Origin: Nostoc sp. NMS7
GTDB lineage: Bacteria; Cyanobacteriota; Cyanobacteriia; Cyanobacteriales; Nostocaceae
Length of the DNA stretch: 62,172 bases
Reading direction: 5' to 3'
Assembly (NCBI RefSeq): GCF_017115085.1
Contig: NZ_JABXKJ010000245.1
Coordinates: 1 to 62,172 of the forward strand
The position numbers and the translations under genes are program-made. Under the pieces are notes generated by a model. It did not search any database. It worked only from the letters and a program-made list of their open reading frames with translations, and had not been told where the DNA came from. Shown piece after piece: positions 42,526 through 52,367 of the stretch. How positions within the stretch are numbered: position 1 is the stretch's first letter; each line of letters begins with the position of its first letter.

Positions 42526-45081
42526 ATGCAACTTCTCCCAAAAACTAAGCTAGCCCCAGAACTTGACCCAATCCTAGAGAAAATTATTCTAGATGTTGGG
42601 GGCATGAAGTGCGCTGGGTGTGTGAACGCAGTAGAGCGACAGCTAACCCAACATCCAGGAGTCAAGAGTGCCTGTGTGAACCTGGCCACAGAGGTAGCAG
42701 TTGTAGAGTCAGAAACTGGTGCAGTAGATGCAGATGCACTGGCAGAGCGATTAACAGCCGTTGGATTCCCGACTCAACAGAGAAAAGCTAGTGGCACAGT
42801 CGCAGGCGAGATATCTACCTTACCAGACCCAGCAGAACGACAACGCCGAGAAATGCGCTCTTCACTGAGGCAGTTAGCGATCGCTGCGATGTTGCTGGTA
42901 TTGTCAGGAAGTGGACATTTTGGTAATCTTGGTAGCTCAGTGCTGCCAGTGCTAAATAACATCTGGTTTCACTGTGGATTGGCGACAGTGGCGTTATTAA
43001 TTCCCGGTCGTCCCATTTTAGTAGATGGCTGGCTAGGCTGGCGGCGAAATGCGCCCAATATGAACACCCTAGTGGGATTGGGAACCCTGACAGCTTACAT
43101 TGCTAGTTTAGTAGCGCTGCTTTTTCCCCAAATGGGTTGGGAGTGCTTCTTTGATGAACCAGTAATGATGCTGGGCTTTATTCTTTTGGGAAGGACATTA
43201 GAGCAACAAGCTAGAGGTCGCGCCGCCGCCGCATTTAGGAAATTGCTAGCACTCCAGCCACTCTTAGCGCGATTGATTGCCAACCCAGAGAAAGCAGGAG
43301 TGGGATCTTCTAGTGTAGAGATTCCTGCTGAACAGGTGCGTGTTGGTGAATGGTTACAAGTGCTGCCAGGTGATAAAATCCCTGTCGATGGTGAAGTGGT
43401 AGTTGGTCAGACAACGGTGGATGAGTCAATGCTGACTGGGGAAGCCGTGCCAGTAATCAAGCAACCAGGAGATATGGTGACAGGGGGGACGCTAAACCAG
43501 TCAGGAGCGATCGCTATTCAGGCAACCCGTATTGGAAGTGATACAACTCTAGCTCAAATCGTCGCTTTAGTAGAAGCCGCCCAAACTCGGAAAGCCCCAG
43601 TACAGAAATTAGCAGATACAGTTGCTGGTTACTTTACATACGGGGTGCTAACAGCATCTGTATTAACATTTGTCTTTTGGTACTTTTTCGGCACTCACAT
43701 CTGGACTGATATCACCATGTCTGGTGGTATGGAAATGATCAGCCACGTTGACCACTCCGTACAGACGCGATTAATCGCGTCTGTACCCACTCCCCACTCC
43801 CCCCTATTAATCAGCTTAAAACTAGCGATCGCAGTTATGGTAGTCGCCTGTCCCTGTGCTTTAGGACTTGCCACACCAACAGCGATTCTTGTCGGCACTG
43901 CGATGGGTGCAGAACGGGGTCTGTTAATCAAAGGCGGCGACGTTTTAGAAAAAGTACACCAGTTAGACACCGTAGTTTTTGATAAAACAGGTACTTTGAC
44001 CACAGGTAATCCCATAGTTACAGACTGTCTGTTAATTGAGGAAATGGGGAGTGGTGAGTGGGGAGTAGGGAGTAGAGAACCCCACTCACCACTCACTACT
44101 CCCTACTCCCTAATACAACTAGCAGCAGCTGTAGAAAGCGGTACTCATCACCCCCTAGCAAGAGCGATTCTGCAAGAAGCACAACGGCAGGAGTTATCTA
44201 TTCCAGAGGCTGTGGACTTTCACACCAAACCAGGACTAGGAGTATCTGCTGTGGTAGAGGGGACAGTTGTATTGTTAGGTAACTGGGACTGGTTGAATTG
44301 GCACGGCATTGCCATTAGTGAAACTGCACAACAAATAGCACAAGATTTAGCAACAGATGGTAAAACAGTCGTTTGCGTAGCAGTTGGGGGAACTTTAGCC
44401 GGACTGATTGCTGTTTCTGATACCCTCAGACCAGATGCCCAATCCACTGTAGACAAGTTGCGTCAGATGGGCTTACGGGTAATGTTGCTCAGTGGCGATC
44501 GCCCAGAAGCAGCTAGCGCGATCGCCAAACAACTAGGATTAGATAGCGCTGATGTAATCGCAGGTGTCCCCCCAGCGAAAAAAGCGGCGGCAATACAAGC
44601 CCTCCAGTTAGAAGGAACAAGGCGACAAGGAGGACAAGGAGGCAAGGCGACAAAGAAAACTGTTAACTCAGCACTCCCATTCGGCTACGCTCACGGCAAG
44701 CCCACTCCCCACTCAGTAGTTGCAATGGTAGGAGATGGAATCAACGATGCTCCAGCTTTATCCCAAGCAGATGTCGGAATTGCTTTACACTCCGGGACAG
44801 ATGTAGCGATGGAAACGGCTGAAATTATCCTAATGCGCGATCGCTTAACCGATGTTGTCGAATCTATTCAGCTTAGCCGCGCCACCTTCAACAAAATCCG
44901 CCAAAATTTATTCTGGGCTTTTGCATATAATACAATTGGCATTCCTTTAGCAGCTGGTGTTTTGTTCCCTAGTCTAGGTTTTGTCCTTAACCCATCTGGT
45001 GCTGCTGCATTAATGGCTTTTAGCTCTGTTAGCGTCGTCACAAACTCAATATTATTACGGCGATTAGCTCATCACCCGTAA
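42526..45081 (+). CDS. Copper-type P1B-ATPase with repeat-derived inserts
   Basis: 851 residues. One heavy-metal-associated domain with GGMKCAGC (residues 25-32), membrane helices, A-domain TGEAVP, ion-path CPC near residue 442 (VACPCALGLATPT), phosphorylation site DKTGT at 486 and GDGINDAP at 736. Together with the C-terminal MAFSSVSVVTNS these fit a Cu(I) ATPase of the CopA/PacS/CtaA group. It pumps copper out of the cytosol or into thylakoids. Three segments, about residues 410-426, 505-529 and 698-729, do not look like family sequence and are encoded by DNA palindromes or repeats seen in spacers; they sit between conserved motifs. Confidence 0.93.
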   Translation: MQLLPKTKLAPELDPILEKIILDVGGMKCAGCVNAVERQLTQHPGVKSACVNLATEVAVVESETGAVDADALAERLTAVGFPTQQRKASGTVAGEISTLPDPAERQRREMRSSLRQLAIAAMLLVLSGSGHFGNLGSSVLPVLNNIWFHCGLATVALLIPGRPILVDGWLGWRRNAPNMNTLVGLGTLTAYIASLVALLFPQMGWECFFDEPVMMLGFILLGRTLEQQARGRAAAAFRKLLALQPLLARLIANPEKAGVGSSSVEIPAEQVRVGEWLQVLPGDKIPVDGEVVVGQTTVDESMLTGEAVPVIKQPGDMVTGGTLNQSGAIAIQATRIGSDTTLAQIVALVEAAQTRKAPVQKLADTVAGYFTYGVLTASVLTFVFWYFFGTHIWTDITMSGGMEMISHVDHSVQTRLIASVPTPHSPLLISLKLAIAVMVVACPCALGLATPTAILVGTAMGAERGLLIKGGDVLEKVHQLDTVVFDKTGTLTTGNPIVTDCLLIEEMGSGEWGVGSREPHSPLTTPYSLIQLAAAVESGTHHPLARAILQEAQRQELSIPEAVDFHTKPGLGVSAVVEGTVVLLGNWDWLNWHGIAISETAQQIAQDLATDGKTVVCVAVGGTLAGLIAVSDTLRPDAQSTVDKLRQMGLRVMLLSGDRPEAASAIAKQLGLDSADVIAGVPPAKKAAAIQALQLEGTRRQGGQGGKATKKTVNSALPFGYAHGKPTPHSVVAMVGDGINDAPALSQADVGIALHSGTDVAMETAEIILMRDRLTDVVESIQLSRATFNKIRQNLFWAFAYNTIGIPLAAGVLFPSLGFVLNPSGAAALMAFSSVSVVTNSILLRRLAHHP

Positions 45082-45363
45082 AATGCTGTTTTGCATGTAA
45101 AATTTCCCAGCACAAATCTTGGTTATTCCCATATAAAGTTGAACTGAGTCACCCCGTCAGTTTTTACGCAGCCCACAAAACCTCTTGAAACACCTACCAA
45201 AGCTCTCATAGCTACTGGAGTAGAACGGCCATGTTCTACTCTTTCAAGGTATTATGCAACTTTAAAGCTTATTTAGATCAGCACCACAGACTTATGGTGC
45301 GCCAGAATCGCAGGATACAATACTAAACAAATCTTGATTTATCACAGTTGCACCGATTTGTCA

Positions 45364-45804
45364 ATGGCAGCAGAACCCAATGAAAACCATCTACTGATTA
45401 TTGAAGACGATCAAGGTCGCAAAGAATTTTCTCTGGATCAGCCCGTCTACTCTATTGGTAGAGACCGCGATTGTGATATCCGTTTGATGTCGCAGTTTGT
45501 CTCACGCCGCCATGCCACATTAGTGAGATTGGCACGAGGGCATAATAGTCATAGCTACTATTACCGGATTGTAGATGGCGATGCTAAAGGTAAGCCTAGT
45601 TCTAATGGTTTGATGATTAATGGACGTAAGATACCAGCCCACGATCTCAGAAATGAAGACGAGATTGTTTTTGGTCCTCAAGTACGTGCCATTTATTACC
45701 TTTTAAGAGATACTCAGCGTTTGGGACAAACGGATTCCAGCGAATACGACATTACACTAATAAACCCCGGTATGACCGAGGATTTAGAGGATATAGGTGA
45801 CTGA
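45364..45804 (+). CDS. FHA domain protein
   Basis: 146 residues from ATG 45364. A single forkhead-associated domain binds phosphothreonine peptides: YSIGRDRDCDIRL, then SRRHATLVR and SNGLMINGRKI show the conserved Gly-Arg, Ser and Asn residues. The C-terminus is short and acidic (TEDLEDIGD). Probably an adaptor in Ser/Thr kinase signalling; no kinase gene is nearby. An in-frame TTG at 45334 adds ten residues and is less likely. Confidence 0.88.
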   Translation: MAAEPNENHLLIIEDDQGRKEFSLDQPVYSIGRDRDCDIRLMSQFVSRRHATLVRLARGHNSHSYYYRIVDGDAKGKPSSNGLMINGRKIPAHDLRNEDEIVFGPQVRAIYYLLRDTQRLGQTDSSEYDITLINPGMTEDLEDIGD

Positions 45805-46118
45805 ATTTTAAAGAAGTCGGAAGTCGAAAGTCGCAAGTCGGAAGCGATGCCCTGAGCTACGCCGTACCACTTCGTGGAAGCAAGCTACGCGCAGCGTCTC
45901 TAAGAGTTGGGTACAGTTTTGTAACTTGTGTTGAGCGAAGTCGAAACACGGGGATTTAGACCCTGCCACAAAACTTAAAGCCGTCCATTTAAACCCCAAC
46001 TAGAAACTGATACTACGTGTAAACGTAGGGTTCTTAAACCCTTTAATTTACGACAACACCCAGAGAATTCCACCAGATGAAACTGTGGGATTGTCAATTA
46101 AATCACTCATTAAAGCTA
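45805..46118. other. Spacer with AAGTCGG-type repeats
   Basis: About 310 bp. AAGTCGGAAGTCGAAAGTCG at 45812 onward is a short tandem run, followed by GC-rich dispersed-type sequence (GCTACGCGCAGCGTCTC). No gene seen. Confidence 0.5.
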
Positions 46119-46466
46119 TTATCCTGCAAGACTTTCAATCAAATGCCAATGACGGCTACTTTCAATAGCCTGCTTGATAAATTCAAACATTTGTCGGCAG
46201 TAATTATCTAGTTTAAGTGGTAGTTCTTCATTTTTAATCACAATACTCATCCGGGTTTCTGTTTCAGTAGATTTTGATTTATCAATCAGTACTTCTATTG
46301 TTACCAACTTAGGAAAAGGAACATTGCCAGGAACCTCACGAGCGATAATATACTCACCCGTATGGTATTGAATATCCAACTGAGAGTCCTGTAGAAGTTC
46401 TACAAGTAACGGCTGGAGATGGTCACTAGGAACAGAAACAATAAATGAACAGGTATAGCGAGCCAT
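46119..46466 (-). CDS. Hypothetical protein, 115 aa
   Basis: Soluble protein with alternating strands and helices (ARYTCSFIVSVPSDHLQPLL, VTIEVLIDKSKSTETETRMS, RQMFEFIKQAIESSRHW). It looks like a compact alpha/beta domain, perhaps START-like or ACT-like, but I do not recognise a defined family. Clean start codon and codon use support a real gene. Confidence 0.68.
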   Translation of the reverse strand: MARYTCSFIVSVPSDHLQPLLVELLQDSQLDIQYHTGEYIIAREVPGNVPFPKLVTIEVLIDKSKSTETETRMSIVIKNEELPLKLDNYCRQMFEFIKQAIESSRHWHLIESLAG

Positions 46467-46669
46467 AATAGCCCCAAGCCTTGCAACACTCCGTCCATCC
46501 TATAATACCGAAGTATATAAATGGAAAGTCATTAAAAAAGCAAAGTTTTGACTTTTGAGATCAAGCATTACCAAAATATACAGTCACATCTGTTCTATCC
46601 ATAAGGAAATTGCCGTAAGCTGAAAGTTTGATCAAAAACTTTACAATAAAGCTTTGGCTGAGGTAAGAA

Positions 46670-47590
46670 ATGAAAGTCGCAATTACTGGAGCAACAGGAT
46701 TTGTCGGTAGTATTTTAGTACAACGACTCCACGGTGAAGGTCATAAAATAGTAGTATTAACTCGGAACACCGCCTTTGCTCAAAAGGTTTTTCCATCTGA
46801 GGCTTTCTCTAATCTAGAAATTGTTGCCTATACACCAAATACATCTGGTTCTTGGCAAAGTCTCATTGCTAGTTGTGATGGCGTAGTTAATTTGGCAGGA
46901 GAACCAATTGGTGAAGGACGCTGGACACCAGAACGCAAACAAGAAATCCTCAATAGCCGAAAGTTAGGTACACAAAAAATAGTTGAAGCAATAGCCAACG
47001 CTAACCCCAAGCCTAGCGTATTAATTAACGCTTCGGCTATTGGCTACTACGGCACCAGTGAAACGACTAGCTTTGATGAAGCAAGTCTATCTGGTAACGA
47101 TTTTCTCGCCCAAGTCTGCCAAGCCTGGGAAGCAGAAGCGAAAAAGGTAAAAGATGCTGGTGTCCGATTGGTAATTCTGCGTTTTGGGATTGTTCTAGGT
47201 AATGGTGGTGCCTTAGGTAAAATGATTCCGGCTTTCAAACTCTTCGCTGGTGGTCCTATTGGCAGTGGTCGCCAGTGGTTCTCATGGATTCACGTAGACG
47301 ATTTAGTTAACTTGATTCTGCAAGCTTTAACTGAACCGGAAATAGAAGGTGTATATAATGCCACTGCCCCTAACCCAGTCCGAATGGCAGATTTAAGCCA
47401 AACTTTAGGAGGAGTGATGAATCGCCCTTCTTGGTTGCCCGTTCCTGGTTTTGCGATCGAAGCTCTTTTAGGAGACGGGGCTATAGTAGTTTTAGAAGGT
47501 CAGCAAGTCATCCCAAAACGCACCGTGGAAACAGGCTTTGAGTACAAATATCCTAATTTAAAATCAGCGTTAACGCAAATTCTTAATTAA
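46670..47590 (+). CDS. SDR-family epimerase, TIGR01777/SulA type
   Basis: 306 residues of the extended short-chain dehydrogenase family. The nucleotide-binding motif GATGFVGS is at residues 7-14, NLAGEPIGEGRWTPERK and INASAIGYYG (with the YxxxK-like Tyr) follow, and WFSWIHVDDLV is characteristic of the TIGR01777 group. Relatives in cyanobacteria and plastids (SulA/GC1) affect cell division, others act in metabolism; which applies here is not clear. Single gene with AGGTAAG upstream. Confidence 0.88.
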   Translation: MKVAITGATGFVGSILVQRLHGEGHKIVVLTRNTAFAQKVFPSEAFSNLEIVAYTPNTSGSWQSLIASCDGVVNLAGEPIGEGRWTPERKQEILNSRKLGTQKIVEAIANANPKPSVLINASAIGYYGTSETTSFDEASLSGNDFLAQVCQAWEAEAKKVKDAGVRLVILRFGIVLGNGGALGKMIPAFKLFAGGPIGSGRQWFSWIHVDDLVNLILQALTEPEIEGVYNATAPNPVRMADLSQTLGGVMNRPSWLPVPGFAIEALLGDGAIVVLEGQQVIPKRTVETGFEYKYPNLKSALTQILN

Positions 47591-47933
47591 AAGGGAGTGG
47601 GGAGTCGGGGAAATGATTCCAGCACAAAATAACAAGAGTAGTTTGTTACTCTCTTTAAATTTTATCTGCAAGTGCGATCCCACCAACTCAGCAACTCACC
47701 AACTCCAGTTTTAATATTAGGAAAATTGGCGTAACTTTTTGAATTTCAATTTCTGACCGCGAATAAAATCACCTCATCTAATTGGGTTCCTGCCGCGCTC
47801 CCAAAATAAAAAAAGGTTTTGGGGACAAGGGTATGAGGGAAGGAGGCGATGCTAAAGGCGGCAAGCTACGCACCCCCTACCCCGCCATAATCGCCTACAA
47901 CACATGACACCCCAGAAAATGAATATCACTTCG
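47591..47933. other. Spacer between convergent genes
   Basis: About 340 bp containing C-rich and G-rich runs and a short AAGGAGGCGATGCTAAAGGCGG repeat-like block near 47840. No gene supported. Confidence 0.45.
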
Positions 47934-48647
47934 TTATCTGGGGTTGTTTATTTCAGTAGGATTTTGTTGAATTAAAGCTAATATTTCTTTATGTTCTAGA
48001 AGTTGCCCTTGATTGTAGAAAAGCCCAGCAGCTTTATGCAAATCTTCTATAGCACCTAATTTGTTTCCCGTTTCCAGATGCATCAGCCCTCGGAATTTAT
48101 AAGCATTTGCATAATCTGGATAGAGATTAATTGCTTGATTATAATCTTTAAGTGCTTCCTCATACTTTTTCAAATTTGTATAGGCAAAACCTCTGAAAGC
48201 ATAAGCCGAAATATAATTAGGATTATGTAAGATTGCGCGATTTAAAACTTTGACTGCATATTGATAATTATTTATTTTTATATATACAAGACCAAGCTGA
48301 AAGTGACCTTGAGGTACTGAAGAATCTAGAATTACGACTCTTTTATAATCTTCAACAGCACCTTTTATGTCTCCAATAGCCTCACGGGAAATACCTCTGT
48401 TGCTGTGTAATGAGGCTTTATCTGGAGATAAGCGCAGAGCCTGATTATAGTCTTCTACTGCTCTCTTATGATCTCCTAGACCAGCAAATGCTGCACCTCT
48501 ATGCCCATAAGATATAGCATCATTTGGATTTATAGATAAAGCTTGGTTATACGCCTGAATTGCTGCTGCAAAATCATCCCGATGCAATTTGCGATCCCCT
48601 TGTTTTGCAGATGCAGCCCCCAAAATTAAATCAAATATTTCTCGCAT
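47934..48647 (-). CDS. TPR protein, 237 aa
   Basis: About six TPR units, such as FAAAIQAYNQALSINPNDAI and KRAVEDYNQALRLSPDKASL, each with the Ala and Tyr or Pro consensus positions. No signal peptide, so cytosolic. No catalytic domain. Such proteins are common scaffolds in Nostoc; the partner is unknown. Preceded on the plus strand by an unrelated SDR gene. Confidence 0.88.
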   Translation of the reverse strand: MREIFDLILGAASAKQGDRKLHRDDFAAAIQAYNQALSINPNDAISYGHRGAAFAGLGDHKRAVEDYNQALRLSPDKASLHSNRGISREAIGDIKGAVEDYKRVVILDSSVPQGHFQLGLVYIKINNYQYAVKVLNRAILHNPNYISAYAFRGFAYTNLKKYEEALKDYNQAINLYPDYANAYKFRGLMHLETGNKLGAIEDLHKAAGLFYNQGQLLEHKEILALIQQNPTEINNPR

Positions 48648-48990
48648 AAGTGGCTCTCTTATGTCTACTTAAACATAGAGTACCCATAGTGAGAATGTAT
48701 CTAACAGCGTCGTGATTTTTAATTTAGCCAGTTTTTACCGCAGTCTCTACACTGCAAATGCTGTTTACCTTGTGAGCGTGGTGGGCGTGTAGCTGGCTTA
48801 ACGACGGCGGCTGTCACCGCATCTCCCGTGTTCCATTGCCTATTCCCACACTACTTATCAGAACTGCAATTCTCATCAGCAGAATTCTGATAAGTAAACT
48901 TGTGTATGCTTTGTTACGTGTAGAATCTCAACATGAGCAATCACTTTCTGCTCTAGAAAGAGCGGTACAAATTATTGCTCTTCTGCTGCG
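48648..48990. other. Spacer
   Basis: About 340 bp between two minus-strand genes. TCTGATAAGT-like motifs recur near 48855 and 48886, and ATTCTCATCAGCAGAATTCT makes a weak inverted repeat. No gene seen. Confidence 0.4.
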
Positions 48991-49236
48991 CTATTGACTA
49001 GAGGGAAATTTTCTGGAAACCCAACTGATAATACCACTCAGAATGGCACCGCCCATGAGGATGCCGATCGCTGGGTTAAACAAGGGTTGCCACAGTTTAT
49101 GCCATAAATCCAAACCCAGGTTTACTCCCGCAGCATCTCCGATCGCAGCAACAGCTAACCAGCCAAAGCCAAACAAAACTAAAAAAACATCTGCGACTAA
49201 AACCATGTTTAGCCAATTTAACAATTTCTCTTTCAT
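48991..49236 (-). CDS. Small membrane protein, 81 aa
   Basis: Two predicted transmembrane helices (VLVADVFLVLFGFGWLAVAA and GILMGGAILSGIISWV) joined by a polar loop with several Trp (GLDLWHKLWQPLF). Topology places both ends in the cytosol. No family recognised; conserved-looking and cleanly bounded, so likely real. Confidence 0.65.
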   Translation of the reverse strand: MKEKLLNWLNMVLVADVFLVLFGFGWLAVAAIGDAAGVNLGLDLWHKLWQPLFNPAIGILMGGAILSGIISWVSRKFPSSQ

Positions 49237-49334
49237 CTATCGTTTGATCTAATCGCACAAAATTTTAGGACTAGTAACCGAGTGATGGGTAAGTTAGAAG
49301 TGAGGATTGCAGGCTTAAATTTAACTCCTAACTT

Positions 49335-49358
49335 GTACAGACGCGATTAATCGCGTCT
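49335..49358. repeat. Dispersed palindrome, GACGCGATTAATCGCGTC type
   Basis: The core at 49335-49358 is nearly the same as a 28-bp perfect palindrome inside the copper ATPase gene (43759-43786). A decayed member is at 54299-54326. Confidence 0.8.
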
Positions 49359-49368
49359 CTCCCCATCC

Positions 49369-49791
49369 TCATTCTTCAAATAGCCAATTTTTGACTTTTG
49401 TCAAACTCTGCCAATCTGGTTTTCTACTTAAACCGTCTTCAATACTATTTTTTATTTCATCACTCCATTCTTCATTCACATAAATTAACTGTTGTGCTAT
49501 GTCAATGTGTTCCCGCAAACCTTTTTGACCTGTTTCCAGCATTGCTAAGGCGAGATTGACTCTCGCCTGGGGATCTTGTGGGTTTAATTTGACTGCTTTC
49601 TGTGCAGCTTTGTAAGCCAAGTTAGATTTGTTATCGAGTAGATATAACCACGCTAAACAAACCCAAGCAGCACTAGTTTTTGGAGAGCGATCGCACACTT
49701 CTTTAAACACAGGTATTAAAGAATCTACTGTTTCTCCGGCTTTATAGCGTTCTAAACCTGTATCAAATAGGGAGTCAACTGTATTAGTCAT
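49369..49791 (-). CDS. TPR-containing protein, 140 aa
   Basis: Short soluble TPR-like protein: AAWVCLAWLYLLDNKSNLAY and KLNPQDPQARVNLALAMLET are two units with helical flanks. The C-terminus (IEDGLSRKPDWQSLTKVKNW) is a further helical segment. Stand-alone gene upstream of the A-type carrier. Role unknown. Confidence 0.78.
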   Translation of the reverse strand: MTNTVDSLFDTGLERYKAGETVDSLIPVFKEVCDRSPKTSAAWVCLAWLYLLDNKSNLAYKAAQKAVKLNPQDPQARVNLALAMLETGQKGLREHIDIAQQLIYVNEEWSDEIKNSIEDGLSRKPDWQSLTKVKNWLFEE

Positions 49792-49932
49792 TGGTCATTG
49801 GTCATTGGTCATTAGTCATTGGTGAGCCAGTGCGGTCTTGGGGGTTTCCCCCATGAGCAACTGGTGAACCCGAAGGGTCATTAGTCATTTGTCTTTCGTC
49901 CAATGACAAGGGACAAATGACAAAAGACTATA
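49792..49932. repeat. TCATTGG heptamer array with insert
   Basis: Heptamers TCATTGG/TCATTAG (49790-49822) continue after a GC-rich insert (GTGCGGTCTTGGGGGTTTCC, to about 49880) as TCATTAGTCATTTG. Same heptamer class as at 14.2 and 16.4 kb. Confidence 0.72.
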
Positions 49933-50289
49933 TTACACCCCAAATGACTTGCCGCAACCGCAAGTTTGGTTGGCATTGGGGTTGGTGAATTGAAAGCCAC
50001 CGCCAATCATGGCATCGCTATAATCGAGCATTAAACCGTAGAGATATAATAGACTCTTGCGATCGCTGACAATTTTGAAGCCATCATAGTCAAAAACTTC
50101 ATCCTGCGGGGTGATCTTGCTACTGTCTTCAAAGTCCATCATGTAAGACATCCCAGAACAGCCACCCTGACGTACTCCTACCCGTAAGCAGAAGTCTGTG
50201 CCTTGCCTGTCCCGGAGAGATTTTACTTGGTGCAATGCGGCTTCGCTCAACAGAATTCCGCGTTCTTGAGCCTGAATTGCTTGTGTCAT
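49933..50289 (-). CDS. A-type iron-sulfur carrier (IscA/SufA/ErpA family)
   Basis: 118 residues from ATG 50289. The three cysteines of A-type carriers are present: GGCSGMSY and the paired CGCGKSFG near the end, after FQFTNPNANQT. The proteins bind Fe or a cluster and hand it to target apoproteins, complementing the SufBCD system found at 30.8-36 kb. An upstream TTG (50301) adds four residues but sits right against AAGGAG, so ATG is preferred. Which of the A-type subgroups it belongs to cannot be settled by eye. Confidence 0.92.
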   Translation of the reverse strand: MTQAIQAQERGILLSEAALHQVKSLRDRQGTDFCLRVGVRQGGCSGMSYMMDFEDSSKITPQDEVFDYDGFKIVSDRKSLLYLYGLMLDYSDAMIGGGFQFTNPNANQTCGCGKSFGV

Positions 50290-50597
50290 CTGCTTTTTCA
50301 ACTCCTTAATTAGTCTAAGTGTTACTTTATATTGTCATTGAGTATTTTTATATTCATTCTAGCGGCTTAGATATCGCTAGATGCCATAATTCTAAACAGT
50401 CTGTCAAAAGCAGCCAAAGATTTTTATTCTAGAATTGAGAGACTTAGTGTATTTATACATTCGGTATTTTTTGAAGTTCAAGCCTTGCGGCAGCCTGAGA
50501 AGCAACTACCCTTCAGGTGCAGCTATCAAAACTTAATCCGAGGCTAGCTATCCCTCAAAGTCTACTTCCAAATTGCTTCTTTTGATTAACTTATTCT

Positions 50598-52205
50598 ATG
50601 ACAAGTTTTAATCGCTCTACCAGTCGTCGGTTGAAGAAATTAACTCAAATTCCTTCTGTATGGGAGGGCGATCGCCGTCCGTTGTCATCACCAAACCAGC
50701 ACTCAGACTCAGAGGCAAAGGGAGAATGCATTCTTTGGGTAGATTACTCTCAAGGTGTTGTCCGAGGAATGGACGTCGTAGCTTCAGATATCGGCCCAGA
50801 AGCAATAGTTCGCACCTTAATGCAAGCAATGGAGCATCCCCAGAGTCCGGCAAGACCCGCAAGACCGCAAAGAATTGTAGTCAAAGACCGCGAGATCCAA
50901 TTTTACCTGCGGGGAGTGCTGCAAGATTTGGATATCGCCATTGACTACGCACCAGAACTACCTTTGATTGACGAACTCTTTCGGGGATTTGCCGACCTCC
51001 TCGATAGTGAAACCCCCGACTTACCCCCACAATATGCCCAAATATTGCGAGAGAAAGCATTTGCAATTTGGCAAGCAGCACCTTGGGAATTTTTGGAAGA
51101 ACAGCAAATTTTGTCAATTGAGATTAATCACTGGGATGTTGGCACACTCTACGCCTCAGTCATGGGAATGCTGGGAATGGAGTATGGGATTTTGTTTTAT
51201 CGCTCAGAAGAGTCTTTAAAACAGTTTCGCGCCGCAGTTTTAATAGATGAAGAATCAACGGAGCATTTAGAAGAAGCGTTCCTAAAGCAAGATTGCCTGT
51301 TTCTCACTTTTGAGAGTGCTGATCAAACCGATGAAGATGAGGATGAAGCAGATGATTTGGCGGATCTGCCATTATCAGAAATTGACCCTACCTTCGGCAA
51401 TATCCACCCCTTAGAAGGACTACGGTCTGTTTTGTATGAGGAAGAAGCACTGGTAATGTTCGTTGCGATCGAAAGCTTGAGCCGCTTTATTCGCGATCAC
51501 CGTCGCCAGCTTCATGAAGACATCCTCCCTACCCTTAGCCGTCGCTATCGCATTTCTCTGCCGCAGTCGGAAGAATCAACTAAATCTTTGGCTGTGACAG
51601 TCTCTACCATGCCGCAGTTAGCAGATGAATTAGAGGAAATTGCAGGCTTTGATGTCGATGATCAGGAGATTGACAACGCTGATTCACCGTCTTTCCAAGC
51701 ATTGCAAGATGACTTGATCCCAGAAGATTCCTTCCTCAGCTTAGGTGTGGTGTCCTGGGAAATGTTGGAATACCTGCCGAAGAGGGCCAGTAACTATCAG
51801 GCTGGTGAAATCAAGCAAGTGGGTGACGGTTTGCCGGTGATTTTAATTCAAACTTCCCGGCCCAAGGCTAAGATTGTAATTGAAAGAATTGAAGCAGCAG
51901 GCGGACTCAGAGCAATTTGCTTTAATCCAGGTGCCGATTCCTTGGATGGCGATCGCTACGACCTGGGTTTATTACAAACTCAAAATGGCGAATTGTTCCT
52001 ATTCGGTGAATTTTTAGATGAAGATCCGATTCATATAGAAGCCCGAAAAAAATGGAATCAGCGATGTAAAAATACTAAGGGCTACTGTGGCTTAATCATT
52101 GCCAAAGGACTAACGGGAGCCTCCCGTGGCAATCCTCAGTTAGGAGATATGATGGCTTTGTTTGAAGGGCGTAGGCAAAGTCCACACTTCGACTTGGCTC
52201 AGTGA
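50598..52205 (+). CDS. Conserved cyanobacterial-type protein, C-terminus cut by repeat array
   Basis: 535 residues, soluble, acidic. It begins with a polar basic segment (RSTSRRLKKLTQIPSVWEGD) and continues with two repeated alpha/beta regions (IVRTLMQAMEHPQS, then QQILSIEINHWDVGTLYASV), an acidic stretch DEDEDEADDLADLP near residue 245, and a C-terminal domain including GLIIAKGLTGASRGNPQLGD. Function unknown. The current stop TGA at 52203 lies in the first unit of a 24-bp array, and the same frame after the array reads SPKDLGIGTLQLMPQLKLE to TAG 52425, apparently the original C-terminus. Confidence 0.83.
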   Translation: MTSFNRSTSRRLKKLTQIPSVWEGDRRPLSSPNQHSDSEAKGECILWVDYSQGVVRGMDVVASDIGPEAIVRTLMQAMEHPQSPARPARPQRIVVKDREIQFYLRGVLQDLDIAIDYAPELPLIDELFRGFADLLDSETPDLPPQYAQILREKAFAIWQAAPWEFLEEQQILSIEINHWDVGTLYASVMGMLGMEYGILFYRSEESLKQFRAAVLIDEESTEHLEEAFLKQDCLFLTFESADQTDEDEDEADDLADLPLSEIDPTFGNIHPLEGLRSVLYEEEALVMFVAIESLSRFIRDHRRQLHEDILPTLSRRYRISLPQSEESTKSLAVTVSTMPQLADELEEIAGFDVDDQEIDNADSPSFQALQDDLIPEDSFLSLGVVSWEMLEYLPKRASNYQAGEIKQVGDGLPVILIQTSRPKAKIVIERIEAAGGLRAICFNPGADSLDGDRYDLGLLQTQNGELFLFGEFLDEDPIHIEARKKWNQRCKNTKGYCGLIIAKGLTGASRGNPQLGDMMALFEGRRQSPHFDLAQ

Positions 52206-52349
52206 CCACACTTCGACTTGGCTCAGTGACCACACTTCGACTTGGCTCAGTGACCACACTTCGACTTGGCTCAGTGACCACACTTCGACTTGGCTCAGTG
52301 ACCACACTTCGACTTGGCTCAGTGACCACACTTCGACTTGGCTCAGTGA
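52182..52349 (+). repeat. Seven 24-bp tandem units ending the gene at 50598
   Basis: Seven nearly identical units (each begins CCACACTTCGACTTGGCTC) from 52182 to 52349. Unit length is a multiple of three, and in the frame of the gene each unit ends in TGA, so the array adds seven stops. Confidence 0.95.
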
Positions 52350-52367
52350 CCACCGTAGGCATCGCTT

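Noticed and set aside
43755..43801. Frameshift or assembly error in the copper ATPase
   Set aside because: The frame stays open and all later motifs (CPC, DKTGT, GDGIND) are intact, so these are in-frame inserts.
52182..52349. Possible CRISPR array
   Set aside because: The 24-bp units are head to tail with no spacers, and no cas genes are near.
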